NCBI GenBank assembly: GCA_963817165.1
Contig: CAWFNL010000024.1
Span: forward strand, 1-64,000
Source: Palsa-343 sp963817165
GTDB taxonomy: Bacteria; Acidobacteriota; Terriglobia; Terriglobales; Acidobacteriaceae
Reading direction: 5' to 3'
Length of the DNA stretch: 64,000 bases
The translations under genes were made by a program, and so were the position numbers. Under the pieces are notes generated by a model. That model did no database searches. It was not told the origin of the DNA and saw nothing but the letters and a program-made list of their open reading frames with translations. This document shows, piece after piece, positions 1 to 8,667 of this stretch (positions are counted from its first letter, which is position 1; each line of letters begins with the position of its first letter).

Positions 1-1
1 A

Positions 2-811
2 CTGACACACGCGTTTGATCCTGACGCCGCGTTGGAACGCTCCGCAGTTGCCATCGACCAGATGCGTTCCTTGCTGGGGCCGGAACTGCTGGCACAGACG
101 GAAATCCGTCCGCGCGGCGCCACGGAAGTTGCCTTTTCGCTGCACGGTCTCGAATTCGCTCGATCGCGGCACCGCCTCGCACCCGGATCCTTCGCCCGTA
201 AAGACGAGATCGTCTTCGGCGCGGGGCCCAGTGAGACGCTGCTCGACGACGTGACCGAGGATCTCTTCCGCGATCTGATGGACCGGCTCTTCCGGAGCCG
301 CCGCCCCGCGGCCACTGCTCGCGACGCACTTTACCGGCTGCAGCCGGAACGCTGGCTGGAGTCGGTGCTCCGGCGCGATCTCTCCGTCCTTGATCCTTCA
401 CTTGGCAACGGGCCCGTTTACTCTCAGGTGCCGGCGTTTGCCTCCGCCAGCCGCAGCCTTCTCGATTTGCTGACAGTCAACCGTCACGGACGCCTGGTGG
501 TTCTGGAACTGAAGGCCGACGACGATCTCCATCTGCCGATACAGGCGCTCGACTACTGGGATCGTGTGCGCATGCTTCACCGCGATGGTTTGCTCAAGTC
601 TCACGGCTATTTCCCCGGCATCGAACTTTCGCCGCAAGATCCACTTCTTTATCTCGTGGCGCCGGCTTTGCATATCCATCCGGCAAACGAAACTGTGCTG
701 CGTCATCTTTCTCCTGTCATTCCGTGGGAATTGATTGCGCTCGACGAGCGCTGGCGCGAACAGTGCCGAGTGATGCTGCGCAAGCACGGGATGCAGGAAC
801 CGAAAGTTTGA
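2..811 (+). CDS. PD-(D/E)XK nuclease-like protein, 5'-truncated by window edge
   Basis: The frame is open from base 2, so the true start lies upstream; an in-frame TTG at 32 is not a convincing start. About 270 codons are visible. The C-terminal half has the pattern of a PD-(D/E)XK (RecB/NucS-like) nuclease core: an Asp in 'LLDLLTV', then after a short hairpin the strand 'VVLELKAD' giving the E-x-K pair, followed by a helix with Gln ('PIQALDYWDRV') as in the QxxxY-type motif. Family rules say D, E and K would bind the metal; DNA as the substrate is inferred. It is separated from the next gene by about 120 bp that hold a separate promoter, so it is probably not in that operon. The N-terminal part is not recognised. 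Confidence 0.6.
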   Translation: MTHAFDPDAALERSAVAIDQMRSLLGPELLAQTEIRPRGATEVAFSLHGLEFARSRHRLAPGSFARKDEIVFGAGPSETLLDDVTEDLFRDLMDRLFRSRRPAATARDALYRLQPERWLESVLRRDLSVLDPSLGNGPVYSQVPAFASASRSLLDLLTVNRHGRLVVLELKADDDLHLPIQALDYWDRVRMLHRDGLLKSHGYFPGIELSPQDPLLYLVAPALHIHPANETVLRHLSPVIPWELIALDERWREQCRVMLRKHGMQEPKV

Positions 812-870
812 CACCGCTTTCGCATCCGACCGTAGCCGTGTCCATCTGCCACCGGTGATCAATCGCTCAC

Positions 871-898
871 TGGACAGGGCCGCGCGCTTCCGTATAAT
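871..898 (+). promoter_or_regulatory. Sigma-70-type promoter of the enhancer-binding protein gene
   Basis: TGGACA (871-876), 16 bp spacer, perfect TATAAT (893-898). Predicted transcription start near 905, leaving a leader of about 25 nt before the ATG at 931. The regulator therefore appears to be made constitutively from a housekeeping promoter rather than from a sigma-54 promoter. Confidence 0.6.
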
Positions 899-930
899 CG
901 CGGAACACGCGATCCATTGAGGCCCTGACC

Positions 931-2331
931 ATGGAGGCAGTCGCAGCGCCCTCGACACATCAGGAGCGGCTCAGGCTGGTCTTTGCCACCAGTGACGAAG
1001 CTGCGCTCACCGATATCGGACAAGAACTGGCGCCGGCCTTCTTTGTGAGCCTGGCGACCGATGCGGGCGCTCTGCAGCAGAGCCTGGAAGAGCACGCGCC
1101 GGAGATCGTCGTCATCGATCTCGACACGATTTTCCCTGGCGAGCCGGATGTGTTTGTCCGCGTGGCTGCGGTCCGCGAGGCCGCTGCGGAAACGCTGCTG
1201 GTAGTCATCTCCCGGACGCCGCTGCGCAATGCGCGCCAGCGCACCAGGAAAGCCGGTGGTGACGAATTTCTGCTGGCTCCTGTCGACTTCAGCGAGCTGC
1301 GGGAATACTTGCTGGAAGCCGGCGAGCAGCGCATCCGCGATCTGGAAGCTCAGGCTTTTCGCGGCGAGGTTTCGCGGCGAAACTCGTTCTGCGGGCTGAT
1401 CGGCGGCAGCGAATCCATGCAGCGCGTGTATGAGGCGCTGCGTCGCGTAGCGCCCAGCAGCACTACCGTCATGCTGCGCGGCGAAAGCGGAACCGGCAAA
1501 GAGCTGGCCGCGCGCGCCATTGTTTCGCTCAGCCCGCGCCGCGACCAGCCGTTCATCAGCGTGAACTGCGCCGCGCTGCCCGAGGCGCTGATGGAGTCGG
1601 AACTCTTCGGTCACGAGAAGGGGTCGTTCACGGGCGCGCACGTGAGCCGTCCCGGCCAGGTGGAGCTGGCGGATAAAGGAACGCTTTTTCTCGATGAAAT
1701 CGGCTCGCTGGGTCTGGCGCTGCAAAGCAAACTGTTGCGCGTGCTGCAGGACCGTGCCGTGCAGCGCATCGGCGGCAAGAGTCCGCGCTCGATCGATTTT
1801 CGGCTCATCACGGCCACCAACGACAATCTCGAAAAGATGGTGAAGGCCGGCCAGTTCCGCGAAGACCTGTATTACCGCATTTGCGTGATCCCGATTTCTC
1901 TGCCGCCGCTGCGCGAGCGCTCCGGAGATGTGCCGCTCTTGCTGGACCACTACCTGCGCATGTACTGCATCGCCGGCGATCTCCCCATTAAGCGGTTCTC
2001 TCCCGACGCCATGCAGATGCTGGAGAGCAGCAGCTGGCCCGGCAACGTGCGCGAGTTGGAGAACCTGACCCAGCGCCTTGCGCTCATGGTGGACGGCGAC
2101 ATGATCGACGTGGAGCACCTGCCGCAGAAGCTGGTGATCGAAAGCGCCGCCAGTCAGGACAAGATCCTCATTCCGCCGGAGGGGGTCAATCTCGACGAGG
2201 AATTGACGCGCATCGAGCTGGCGTACCTGCAGGCAGGCATCCGGCGCGCCGGGAGCAAGCGCGGAGCGGCCGCGGTGCTGGGGATTCCTATTCAGAAGGT
2301 GAAGTATCTTTGCCGCAAGCACGGGATCTGA
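931..2331 (+). CDS. Sigma-54-dependent transcriptional activator (NtrC family) with degenerate receiver
   Basis: 466 aa in three parts. Residues about 10-130 look like a response-regulator receiver, with Asp63/Asp65 in 'VVIDLD', but the usual Lys-Pro of strand beta5 reads 'LLAPVD' (Lys missing) and the N-terminal acidic pair is absent, so phosphorelay control is doubtful. Residues about 150-385 are the sigma-54 AAA+ domain: Walker A GESGTGKE (184-191), loop GSFTGA (231-236; Ser replaces the second residue of GAFTGA), Walker B 'GTLFLDEIG' (250-258), R-finger region and 'WPGNVRELEN'. The C-terminus (about 430-466) is a Fis-type helix-turn-helix. It should bind upstream palindromes and remodel sigma-54 RNA polymerase. 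Three matching palindromes and a -24/-12 promoter lie directly downstream, so its likely target is the neighbouring repeat-peptide gene. Confidence 0.93.
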   Translation: MEAVAAPSTHQERLRLVFATSDEAALTDIGQELAPAFFVSLATDAGALQQSLEEHAPEIVVIDLDTIFPGEPDVFVRVAAVREAAAETLLVVISRTPLRNARQRTRKAGGDEFLLAPVDFSELREYLLEAGEQRIRDLEAQAFRGEVSRRNSFCGLIGGSESMQRVYEALRRVAPSSTTVMLRGESGTGKELAARAIVSLSPRRDQPFISVNCAALPEALMESELFGHEKGSFTGAHVSRPGQVELADKGTLFLDEIGSLGLALQSKLLRVLQDRAVQRIGGKSPRSIDFRLITATNDNLEKMVKAGQFREDLYYRICVIPISLPPLRERSGDVPLLLDHYLRMYCIAGDLPIKRFSPDAMQMLESSSWPGNVRELENLTQRLALMVDGDMIDVEHLPQKLVIESAASQDKILIPPEGVNLDEELTRIELAYLQAGIRRAGSKRGAAAVLGIPIQKVKYLCRKHGI

Positions 2332-2352
2332 GACTGGTTGAGATTCTGCGTG

Positions 2353-2416
2353 GGGTTAGTTTTTGACCCAGAAACCGGGTCAGATTTTAACCCATCGCGG
2401 GGTCAGGTTTTGACCC
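2353..2416. promoter_or_regulatory. Three 17-bp palindromic upstream activator sites
   Basis: Three units of GGGTYA-N5-TRACCC: 2353-2369 (GGGTTA/TGACCC), 2377-2393 (GGGTCA/TAACCC) and 2400-2416 (GGGTCA/TGACCC). Centres are 24 and 23 bp apart, about two helical turns, so dimers would sit on one DNA face. They lie about 120-180 bp upstream of the predicted sigma-54 start, the usual distance for enhancer sites. Binding by the adjacent activator is inferred from position and symmetry. Confidence 0.75.
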
Positions 2417-2507
2417 ATCGCGCATCACATTTGGGTTCCCCGGCCGCCGAAGGGCGACAAAACCCCAAAAACGGGCTGTTTTCCACTATTTCCTGGCGTT
2501 TTCGAGT

Positions 2508-2525
2508 TTGGCATTCAAATCGCAA
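2508..2525 (+). promoter_or_regulatory. Sigma-54 (-24/-12) promoter for the repeat-peptide gene
   Basis: TTGGCATTCAAATCGCAA: the invariant GG (2510-2511) and GC (2522-2523) are exactly 10 nt apart, as sigma-54 requires; TGGCA matches fully and TTGC is matched 3 of 4. Predicted start near 2535, leaving a leader of about 60 nt with a strong ribosome site before the GTG at 2597. Confidence 0.75.
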
Positions 2526-2596
2526 TAGTGTTCGGCGTATAGCGGAATGGACCCAATCCAGGACGCCAGTAAAAAATAATCTCAAGGAGATCACCA

Positions 2597-2935
2597 GTGG
2601 CCATCCAGAAGAAATCGTTGATCGGCAATGTAAAGTCCGCCAAAACCCCAGCCACCGCAAAGCCTGTTGAAGGCGCCACGCGGTTGTCGAACGCAGCCCT
2701 CTCCAACGTTTCACTGTCGAAGACGCCGATCCTGTCGGCGCGGACGCCAGTGCTGTCCAAGACCCCAGTTCTGTCCAAGACCCCGGTCCTCTCGAAGACC
2801 CCAGTCCTGTCCAAGACTCCGGTCCTGTCCAAGACTCCGGTCCTGTCCAAGACTCCGGTCCTGTCCAAGACTCCGGTCCTGTCCAAGACTCCGGTCCTGT
2901 CGAAGACGCCGGTCTTCTCGAAGAAAATGATCTAA
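2597..2935 (+). CDS. Small hexapeptide-repeat protein (LSKTPV repeats), putative secreted or processed peptide precursor
   Basis: 112 aa. GTG start chosen because AAGGAG (2584-2589) lies 7 nt upstream. The first about 40 residues (starting MAIQKKSLIGNVKSAKTP) form a non-repetitive, Lys/Ala-rich leader-like section with no Sec signal peptide. Residues about 40-106 are 11 tandem units, nine of them exact LSKTPV, ending in FSKKMI. It has no Cys, Trp, Tyr or His and is strongly basic. It is preceded by a sigma-54 promoter with three enhancer sites and followed by a strong terminator, so it forms a single-gene, tightly controlled transcript. It faces an operon with a PqqD-like/M50 peptidase and HlyD adaptors, which makes a leader-plus-core peptide exported by that operon an attractive idea. 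Alternatives are a nucleic-acid-binding Lys-rich protein (SKTP resembles histone-tail motifs) or a structural surface peptide. Function is not known. Confidence 0.8.
   Translation: MAIQKKSLIGNVKSAKTPATAKPVEGATRLSNAALSNVSLSKTPILSARTPVLSKTPVLSKTPVLSKTPVLSKTPVLSKTPVLSKTPVLSKTPVLSKTPVLSKTPVFSKKMI
2714..2914 (+). repeat. 18-bp in-frame tandem repeat array inside the peptide gene
   Basis: Eleven consecutive units, each 18 bp except one of 21 bp (2732-2752). Five successive copies (2807-2896) are identical at all 18 positions; the outer copies differ mainly at synonymous positions (ccc/ccg/act). That pattern indicates recent expansion by slippage or unequal crossover under coding constraint. The copy number may vary between strains. 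Confidence 0.95.
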
Positions 2936-2965
2936 CCCGATCGACGCGGCGGCATCGATCCAACA

Positions 2966-2995
2966 AAGAGGAAGAGCTTCGGCTCTTCCTTTTTT
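2966..2995. terminator. Rho-independent terminator between convergent transcripts
   Basis: Stem of at least 9 perfect pairs (2969-2977 with 2982-2990) closed by a TTCG tetraloop, followed by a T run (2990-2995) on the plus strand and preceded by an A-rich stretch, so it could also work for the minus-strand operon that ends at 3034. Confidence 0.9.
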
Positions 2996-3033
2996 GCATT
3001 TGGGATTTGCGTCTGCGGCTTGTAGGTTTTCGA

Positions 3034-5185
3034 CTACCAGAGTTTGCGTTCGACGAAGTCGCGCACTTCGCGCGCCGCGATGCCGGCCAGGCTGGTGCGG
3101 CGCACCACGATGCGCGCGGTTCCCGTCATGCCGCCGCGCAGCGCTCCGTCATTCACCACGGGAACGTCGGCGATGTAATCGTTGAGGCGCGCGCCTCCCT
3201 GGATTTGCTTGATGGTCTCGACGGCCGGAGGCACCTCGCCTGCAGCCGTCTCTACGAAGGCGACCCTTGCGTGGCGCGGCGCGAACGTTCCATCCACCAG
3301 CAGGCTCACCGGCGCTCCGGGCCGCACATCGCCCACCGCAAACTCCGGCACGTAGACCAGCGCGCGCATCACGTGCATATCGTCCACGGCAGTAATGGTC
3401 ATCCCGGCGTCGAGATAACTGCCGGCGAGGTCCCTGATCCGGGTCGCCGTCACCACGCCATCGATCGGCGCGCGCGTCTCCAGTTGCGCCGTCTCTTCGC
3501 CGGCGATGGCGGAGGCTTTCTCCGCGGCCGTATGCTGCTGCGCCGCTGCGCCCACGTCGCCATGCATGAGCAATTCCTGCGCGCGCGCTCCGCCGGTCAT
3601 GGCCACGCTTCTCCTGCGCGGACGCGCGGTCGGCATCGACATCGGCATTCGTCATGGTCACCAGCGGGTCGCCGGCGCGCACCTGCTCGCCCTCGCGCGC
3701 CAGCACGGCGGTCACGCGCCCCGGCACGGTGGAGCGCACGAGCGCCTGGCGGGCCGGCTCCAGCAGGAACCGCGCCGTGATCGTCTCATGCCACATAGGC
3801 ACGAACACCACCGCTAACAACACAGCCGTGCCGACAACCATCACCGGCAGAGTGAGCAACGCACGCACACGATCGCGCTTATCCAAATAGACCGTCCTCA
3901 GGAATCTCACCAGCGTTTTGATACGCGAGCGAAAGATCAGAATGCCCAGCGCCAGCACCGGAATAAATGCCCACTGTGGCAGGAAACGGGCGAGCACATG
4001 ATCACTGAAGCGCAGCACCGTGATCAACAGCATGTAGCTGTACAGGCCGGAGAGCACGGCGTAGGCCAGGTAGCCCGGCCGGCGTCGGCGCGGAACAAAA
4101 TCCATCTCCACCGGGAGCCGGAAGATGTGTTTCCGCACCAGTCCGGAGAGGTACGCCGTCGACCTCTCCTTAATGTCGGAGAAGCCGATGATTTCGGAGA
4201 ACGCGTAGTAGCCGTCGAGCTTGATGAGCGGGTTCATGTTGACCACCACCACGGCGACGCCGGTGATCAGCATGATTTTGTAGGCCAGATCGTGCGCGGG
4301 ACTGCCCGGCGGCGTCCCCCACCAGACGATGGTCGCGAAGGCGCAGAAAATCATCTCCACGCCGATGCCTGCCAGGATGATAAGAAACCGCTGCCAGCGA
4401 CCGGCATAAACAAAGGCCTCGCTGACATCCACAAAAAATGCGGGCGTGAGATAGATGAGGTGAAAGCCCATGGCGTGGACCTGGCCGCCATAGTGCTTGC
4501 AGGTGAGCCCGTGGGACGACTCATGAAAGAACGCGAGGATGAGAAACAGAATCCAGAATTCCGCCAGGTCGGCTGCGGTCTTTTGCGTGAAGTTATAGAA
4601 GAGGATCGAGTCCTGCGCGATCTGTCCCCAGTTCGCCGCAAAAACATAGATCATGAAGCCGAACAGGGCGAGGCAGATCATGCCGAACCAGCGCGAGTAG
4701 AGCCATTTGAGCCACGGATAGATCCTGTTGAAATACTTGTCCGGATCCCAGGCCGAGAACTGCATGTGCGCCACGTCGCCCCACTTCGATTTCTTGTGGG
4801 CGTGCTTGTGGCGGCCTTCTTCCAGTTTCTGTTGCAGCGCGATGTTTTTTTCGAACGGCGTCTTGTACCAGAAGTCGATCGCGTCGAGGCCGCTGGTGAA
4901 TTCGCGCAGATCGTCGGGATCGAAACGCGTGCCGTACAGCTCCGCGTACAGGTCGGCGACGTCCTCCCACGAGCGCTTGCCGTCAAACAACTCGATGATT
5001 TTCCACTGATCCGGCGGAAAGCGAAAGAAGCTGTCGCGTCCGCGAATCATGGCGACGATGATGGGCTCGCCGTCATCGGTGTTCTCATGCCAGATCAGCC
5101 CGGGATCGACCTTGGGATAGCCGACCCGCGCCTTCTGCGCCGGTAAATCCGGCAGAGCCGCATTGAGGGCTTCGGCAAGATTCAT
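3034..5185 (-). CDS. PqqD-like domain / M50 site-2-type metallopeptidase / HlyD fusion (one frameshift)
   Basis: About 716 aa once a single inserted base near 3610-3640 is removed. Order: residues about 25-110 a PqqD-like winged helix (RiPP recognition element type: 'FFRFPPDQWKIIELFDG..SWEDVADLY'); about 170-400 a multi-pass membrane M50 peptidase with zinc motif HESSH (about 221-225) and the second motif 'NPLIKLDGYY' (about 318-327); from about 460 a TM segment, then a biotinyl-lipoyl/HlyD section ('VRSTVPGRVTAVLAREGEQVRAGDPL') ending in a beta-barrel region. Family knowledge: M50 enzymes cut within or near membranes, PqqD-like domains bind peptide leaders, HlyD parts bridge the periplasm. 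ATG at 5185 overlaps the preceding gene's stop by 4 bp, so translation is coupled. The substrate may be the repeat peptide encoded opposite. Confidence 0.85.
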
Positions 5186-6120
5186 GGCTTGCGAGGAACG
5201 CGGACCGACGCGACCATTCCTGGCAGCAGGCCCGGCATTTTGCGGCTCAGCACCGCCGTCACTTCCATGGTCCCGCTGCCGGGATCGACCACCGGGCTGA
5301 GATGGGTGACCGCCGCCGGCGCGGTCACGCGAAAATCGGGCGTCGCTGACACCGTGACCTGAGACCCTCGGTGCAGCGCAGCGCCCTCAAGCGCGGGCAG
5401 CGTAAAGCGAACCTCGAGAGGCGAATTGCCGGTTACCTGAAAAATCCGGTCGCCAAGGTGAACGTACTGGCCCAGCCGCACATAGCGCTGCGACACCTCG
5501 CCGTCGAACGGCGCGACGATGCTGCGTCTTCTCCATCTCCATGTCAAGACGATTTGAGCGTGGCCTGCGCGCTTTGCATTTCGCCGCGCTGACGTTCCAC
5601 TTCAAATTGCGTCGCGGCCAGATCGTACTTGCGCGTGGTCGAGCGCCTCCTGGGTGTTGATGCCGTCTTTGCGCAGTTCCTGCGCGCGGCGCAAGTCGGC
5701 GTTGCGCACTTCCACTTCTGCTTGCCAGTTCTTCAGGTCGGCCTCAAGGCTTTTTGCTTTGAATACGCGGCTGCGCTGCGATCGTCGGCCAGTTCGCGAT
5801 CGTCGAGCTGCGCCAACAATCTGCCCGCTGCGCACTTCCGCATCCACGTCGGCGTTGAGCGAAGTGATCACGCCCGACCGCAGCGCAACCACATCGAGCT
5901 GCTGCTCCATCGTCACCGGCCCGGTCACCACCAGATCGTCAGCGGTCGCGGACGGAGCGGGTTGCTTCACCGTTTCGGCCACCGGCTGCGGCGCTGCGGA
6001 AGCGGCCGCCACGGTGGGAATATCGCTTGACGGCTTGCTGGACGAGCAGCCAGCAACAGCCGACGCAATCAGACAAACCGAAAATCCTGTCAACAGCCGG
6101 GTCATCACTTTGCTCACCAT
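5182..6120 (-). CDS. HlyD-family periplasmic adaptor lipoprotein (several frameshifts)
   Basis: About 310 aa. It begins with a lipoprotein signal (MVSKVMTRLLTG... with lipobox VAGC followed by SSSK). Next come a lipoyl half-motif ('VVALRSGVITSLNADVDAEVRSGQIV'), a coiled-coil hairpin ('LEADLKNWQAEVEVRNADLRRAQELRKDGINTQEALDH') and a second lipoyl half plus beta-barrel ('IVAPFDGEVSQRYVRLGQYVHLGDRIFQV...'). The frame breaks near 5830, 5640 and 5540-5580, but all HlyD parts are present in order, so I treat it as one gene. The ATG at 6120 overlaps the upstream stop (6114-6116) and the stop overlaps the next ATG (ATGA, 5182-5185). It is the middle gene of a three-gene operon. Confidence 0.8.
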
Positions 6121-8508
6121 CCAAACCATGTCCACAATTTCGCCCACGCCCACACCCCAAGATCGCGGAACATGACGTAACCCAGCGGCCGCAGCCCCGC
6201 ATCCACCTTGGCGAAGCCCTGCATGCCGGGCCGCAGGCTTCCGTCTGTCATTCGGGACCGCGATCCTTGCGTAGAAGACGCGATTTTCACCCACCACTTC
6301 AGCTTCTGGACTCACCACGCTCACCGTTCCGTGGAACGTCCGCTCGGGAAACGATTCGAGCTTGATGCTGGCTCCATCGCCGGGCTGCAAAAGGGTCACA
6401 TCGCTCTCCGGCACGGCGACGTCGACAATCGCCTGGTCCGTCCCCACCACGTCGATCATCGGATCGCCGGCGGCGACTTTGCGGCCCACCAGATTCTCCA
6501 CATGCGGCGTGGTCACGACCCCGTCGATATCCGCACGAATTGTCGTGCGCTCCATTTGCTCCGTCGCGCGATTCACTTCGCTGCGCAGGTAATCGGCCTC
6601 AAGCTGCCTCTGCCCCGCCAGCGTCGCATCGTTATTCACCAGCGCCTGGTCCGTCTGCGCCGTCACGGTGTTATAGCGTGCCTCTGCGCTGGCCACTGCG
6701 GCGCGTTGTCCCCAGTCCGCCATCTGCGCCAGCGGCATGCCTGGCGTCACTTTCTCGCCTTCATGCACCAGCACTCTCTGGATCACGCCGTCTTCTTCCG
6801 CGCGCACCGACTGCGTTTGTCCCGCAGCCACCGCGGCCGATCCCGCAATGCGCATGGGCACCGGCACCGTGACCAGAACGAGCACCACCGCGGTCGCCCC
6901 CATCAACAGCAGCCAGCGATTCATGCGGTCGATCGCCATGAAGCGCCGCTTCTTCTCCATCAGCGGCTCCAGAATTCCGATAAACGGCACTTCCTTATAG
7001 AGCGAAGCATTGCGCAGCGCGAGCGTCGCCTGGCTCGACAGCAGCTTGATCACCTCGACGTGCAGCTCGGTCAGGAAATCCGGATCGGCGCTGTCGAACG
7101 ACAGCATTCCCAGCCGGCCCTGATCGTCGGCGAGCGGGATCGCATAGAACCCGCGATAGCCCGTCTCTTCGAAATACCTTTTGAATTTCTCGCGCGTTTC
7201 CGGCCGCGGATCGTCGATCTCGTCGTCGCGCATCGACACTTGAATTTCTGTGTCGAGGCCCGCCGCCCAGCGCATGACCTCGCGCAGCTTTTGCGCACCG
7301 GGTTCCGAAGTATCCAGCTTGGTGACGCCGGAGATCGCTTTGATCGTCAGGCGGTTCCGCTCTTCCAGGGCAATGGCAGCGCGTTCGTAGGGAATGACCA
7401 GTTGCGGCTGATTCACAATCGCCTGCAGCACGCGATCCTGATTCAGCGTGGAACTGATTTCCTGGCCCACGCTCACCAGCGTCTGCAGAATTTCAATCTT
7501 GCGCTCCGCCTGCAGCAGCGATGAATTGTGCAGCGCCTGCGCGGCCGACGACGCTACCTGCTCCAGCACGAATAAATCGTCGTCGGTAAACGGCGGGTCC
7601 GCCTCGAAGCGAACCGCCTCGATTACGCCAACCAGATTTTCTCCATCGAGCACCGGCACGGCCAGCAGCGACCCGACGAGCACCTCCTGCGCCTGCTCGT
7701 TGCGCGCTGTCAGAGCCGCATCGCCGATCTGGAGCATTACAGAGGCGCCGCTTTCACCCGCATCGCCGGCAATGCCTCCGCCGGTGGCCTGCCGGTCGCC
7801 AGGCTGCGCCACAGGATCGCTCCCCGCCTGCCGCATCAGCACCAGATCCTGCTGATCGACCATCCACAGATTCACCGCCTGCGCGCGAATCAGGTCGATG
7901 ACCTTCTCGCAGATCACGGGCAGCAGCGTCTCCATTTCGAGGCTCGCGCTGAAGACCTTCTCAATGTCGTAGAGCTGCGTCAGCCGCATCACCGACGCCA
8001 GCTGCGCATCGCGTTCCGTCGCGTAAATACCCCCTGCGGCCAGGGCGAGCGCGCCCATCCGGGCAATCTCCGCGATGTCTTCGAGCGCCGACGGTCCCGG
8101 CAGCTCGCCAAAGCTCACAATCTCAATGCAGCCCAGCAGCCGCTCGTCCACCAGCAGCGGAACGCAGGTCAGCCCGGTCACGTTCTGCCGCACATCGAGG
8201 TGCGCGTACTCTTCCCGCGACAAGTCTTCCGCCTGGAACTGCAGAATGGAGCGTTCCCGCGCCGCCGTGCCGAGCACGCCGGAATCCACAGGAAAGGCGC
8301 CACCATCCACAGAGAGTTCGCCGGCCGTCGCTTTCGCGGCCCACAGCGAGGCTTCCGCATCTTCCACCACAAACACGGCGACGCCCACATCGCCCAGCGC
8401 ATCGACGATGCTTTGCGCGACGATGCGCGCACGCGGGCCCGTCTCCAGCTGGGCAAGAAGCGCCGCTGCGATATCAGCTACAGGAACAGTCACCGCGGGA
8501 TCTGCCAA
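6114..8508 (-). CDS. Triple-GAF sensor fused to a membrane HlyD adaptor (one frameshift)
   Basis: About 797 aa after removing one extra base near 6245. Residues about 1-515 contain three GAF-like segments (for example 'LTCVPLLVDERLLGCIEIVS', 'LLAVPVLDGENLVGVIEAV', 'FYAIPLADDQGRLGMLSF'), all predicted cytosolic. A single TM helix (about 528-550, 'WLLLMGATAVVLVLVTVPVP') leads to a lipoyl/coiled-coil/beta-barrel HlyD unit, ending 'LGYVMFRDLGVWAWAKLWTWFGW'. The start is TTG at 8508, supported by GGAGG about 8 nt upstream; the ATG at 8515 is out of frame. First gene of the operon. A cytosolic small-molecule sensor joined to an export adaptor suggests signal-gated assembly of the exporter (inference). 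Confidence 0.85.
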
Positions 8509-8546
8509 CCGCCATGCCTCCGTTGATTCGGGCTTTCGGGGAATGG

Positions 8547-8563
8547 GTAGTATGGTATCCTAC
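8547..8563. promoter_or_regulatory. Imperfect palindrome in the divergent GAF-HlyD / STAS intergenic region
   Basis: GTAGTATGGTATCCTAC reads as GTAG-N-AT...AT-N-CTAC on both strands. It lies 40 bp upstream of the GAF-HlyD start and 105 bp upstream of the STAS gene. It could be an operator for either; no regulator can be named. A second inverted repeat (GCCGGGA, 8609-8615, with TCCCGGC, 8626-8632) lies nearer the STAS gene. Confidence 0.25.
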
Positions 8564-8667
8564 CGCTGCTTTGGCGGGTCAGGAATATCTGATCCTGCAG
8601 TTTGCGCTGCCGGGAGACTGGCTCATCCCGGCCGTCGGTTGTCGCAAGGGATCCAGAAGGAGTTCGG

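Noticed and set aside
859..2322. Long antisense frame (487 codons) opposite the sigma-54 activator
   Set aside because: A codon-bias shadow of a clear gene; Arg/His/Gln-rich, no domains and no ribosome site.
2714..2914. CRISPR-like array
   Set aside because: Units are contiguous, in frame and without spacers; it is a coding repeat.
3007..5146. Plus-strand open frames opposite the M50 gene
   Set aside because: Composition (His/Arg/Gly-rich) and lack of motifs mark them as antisense shadows of the peptidase gene.
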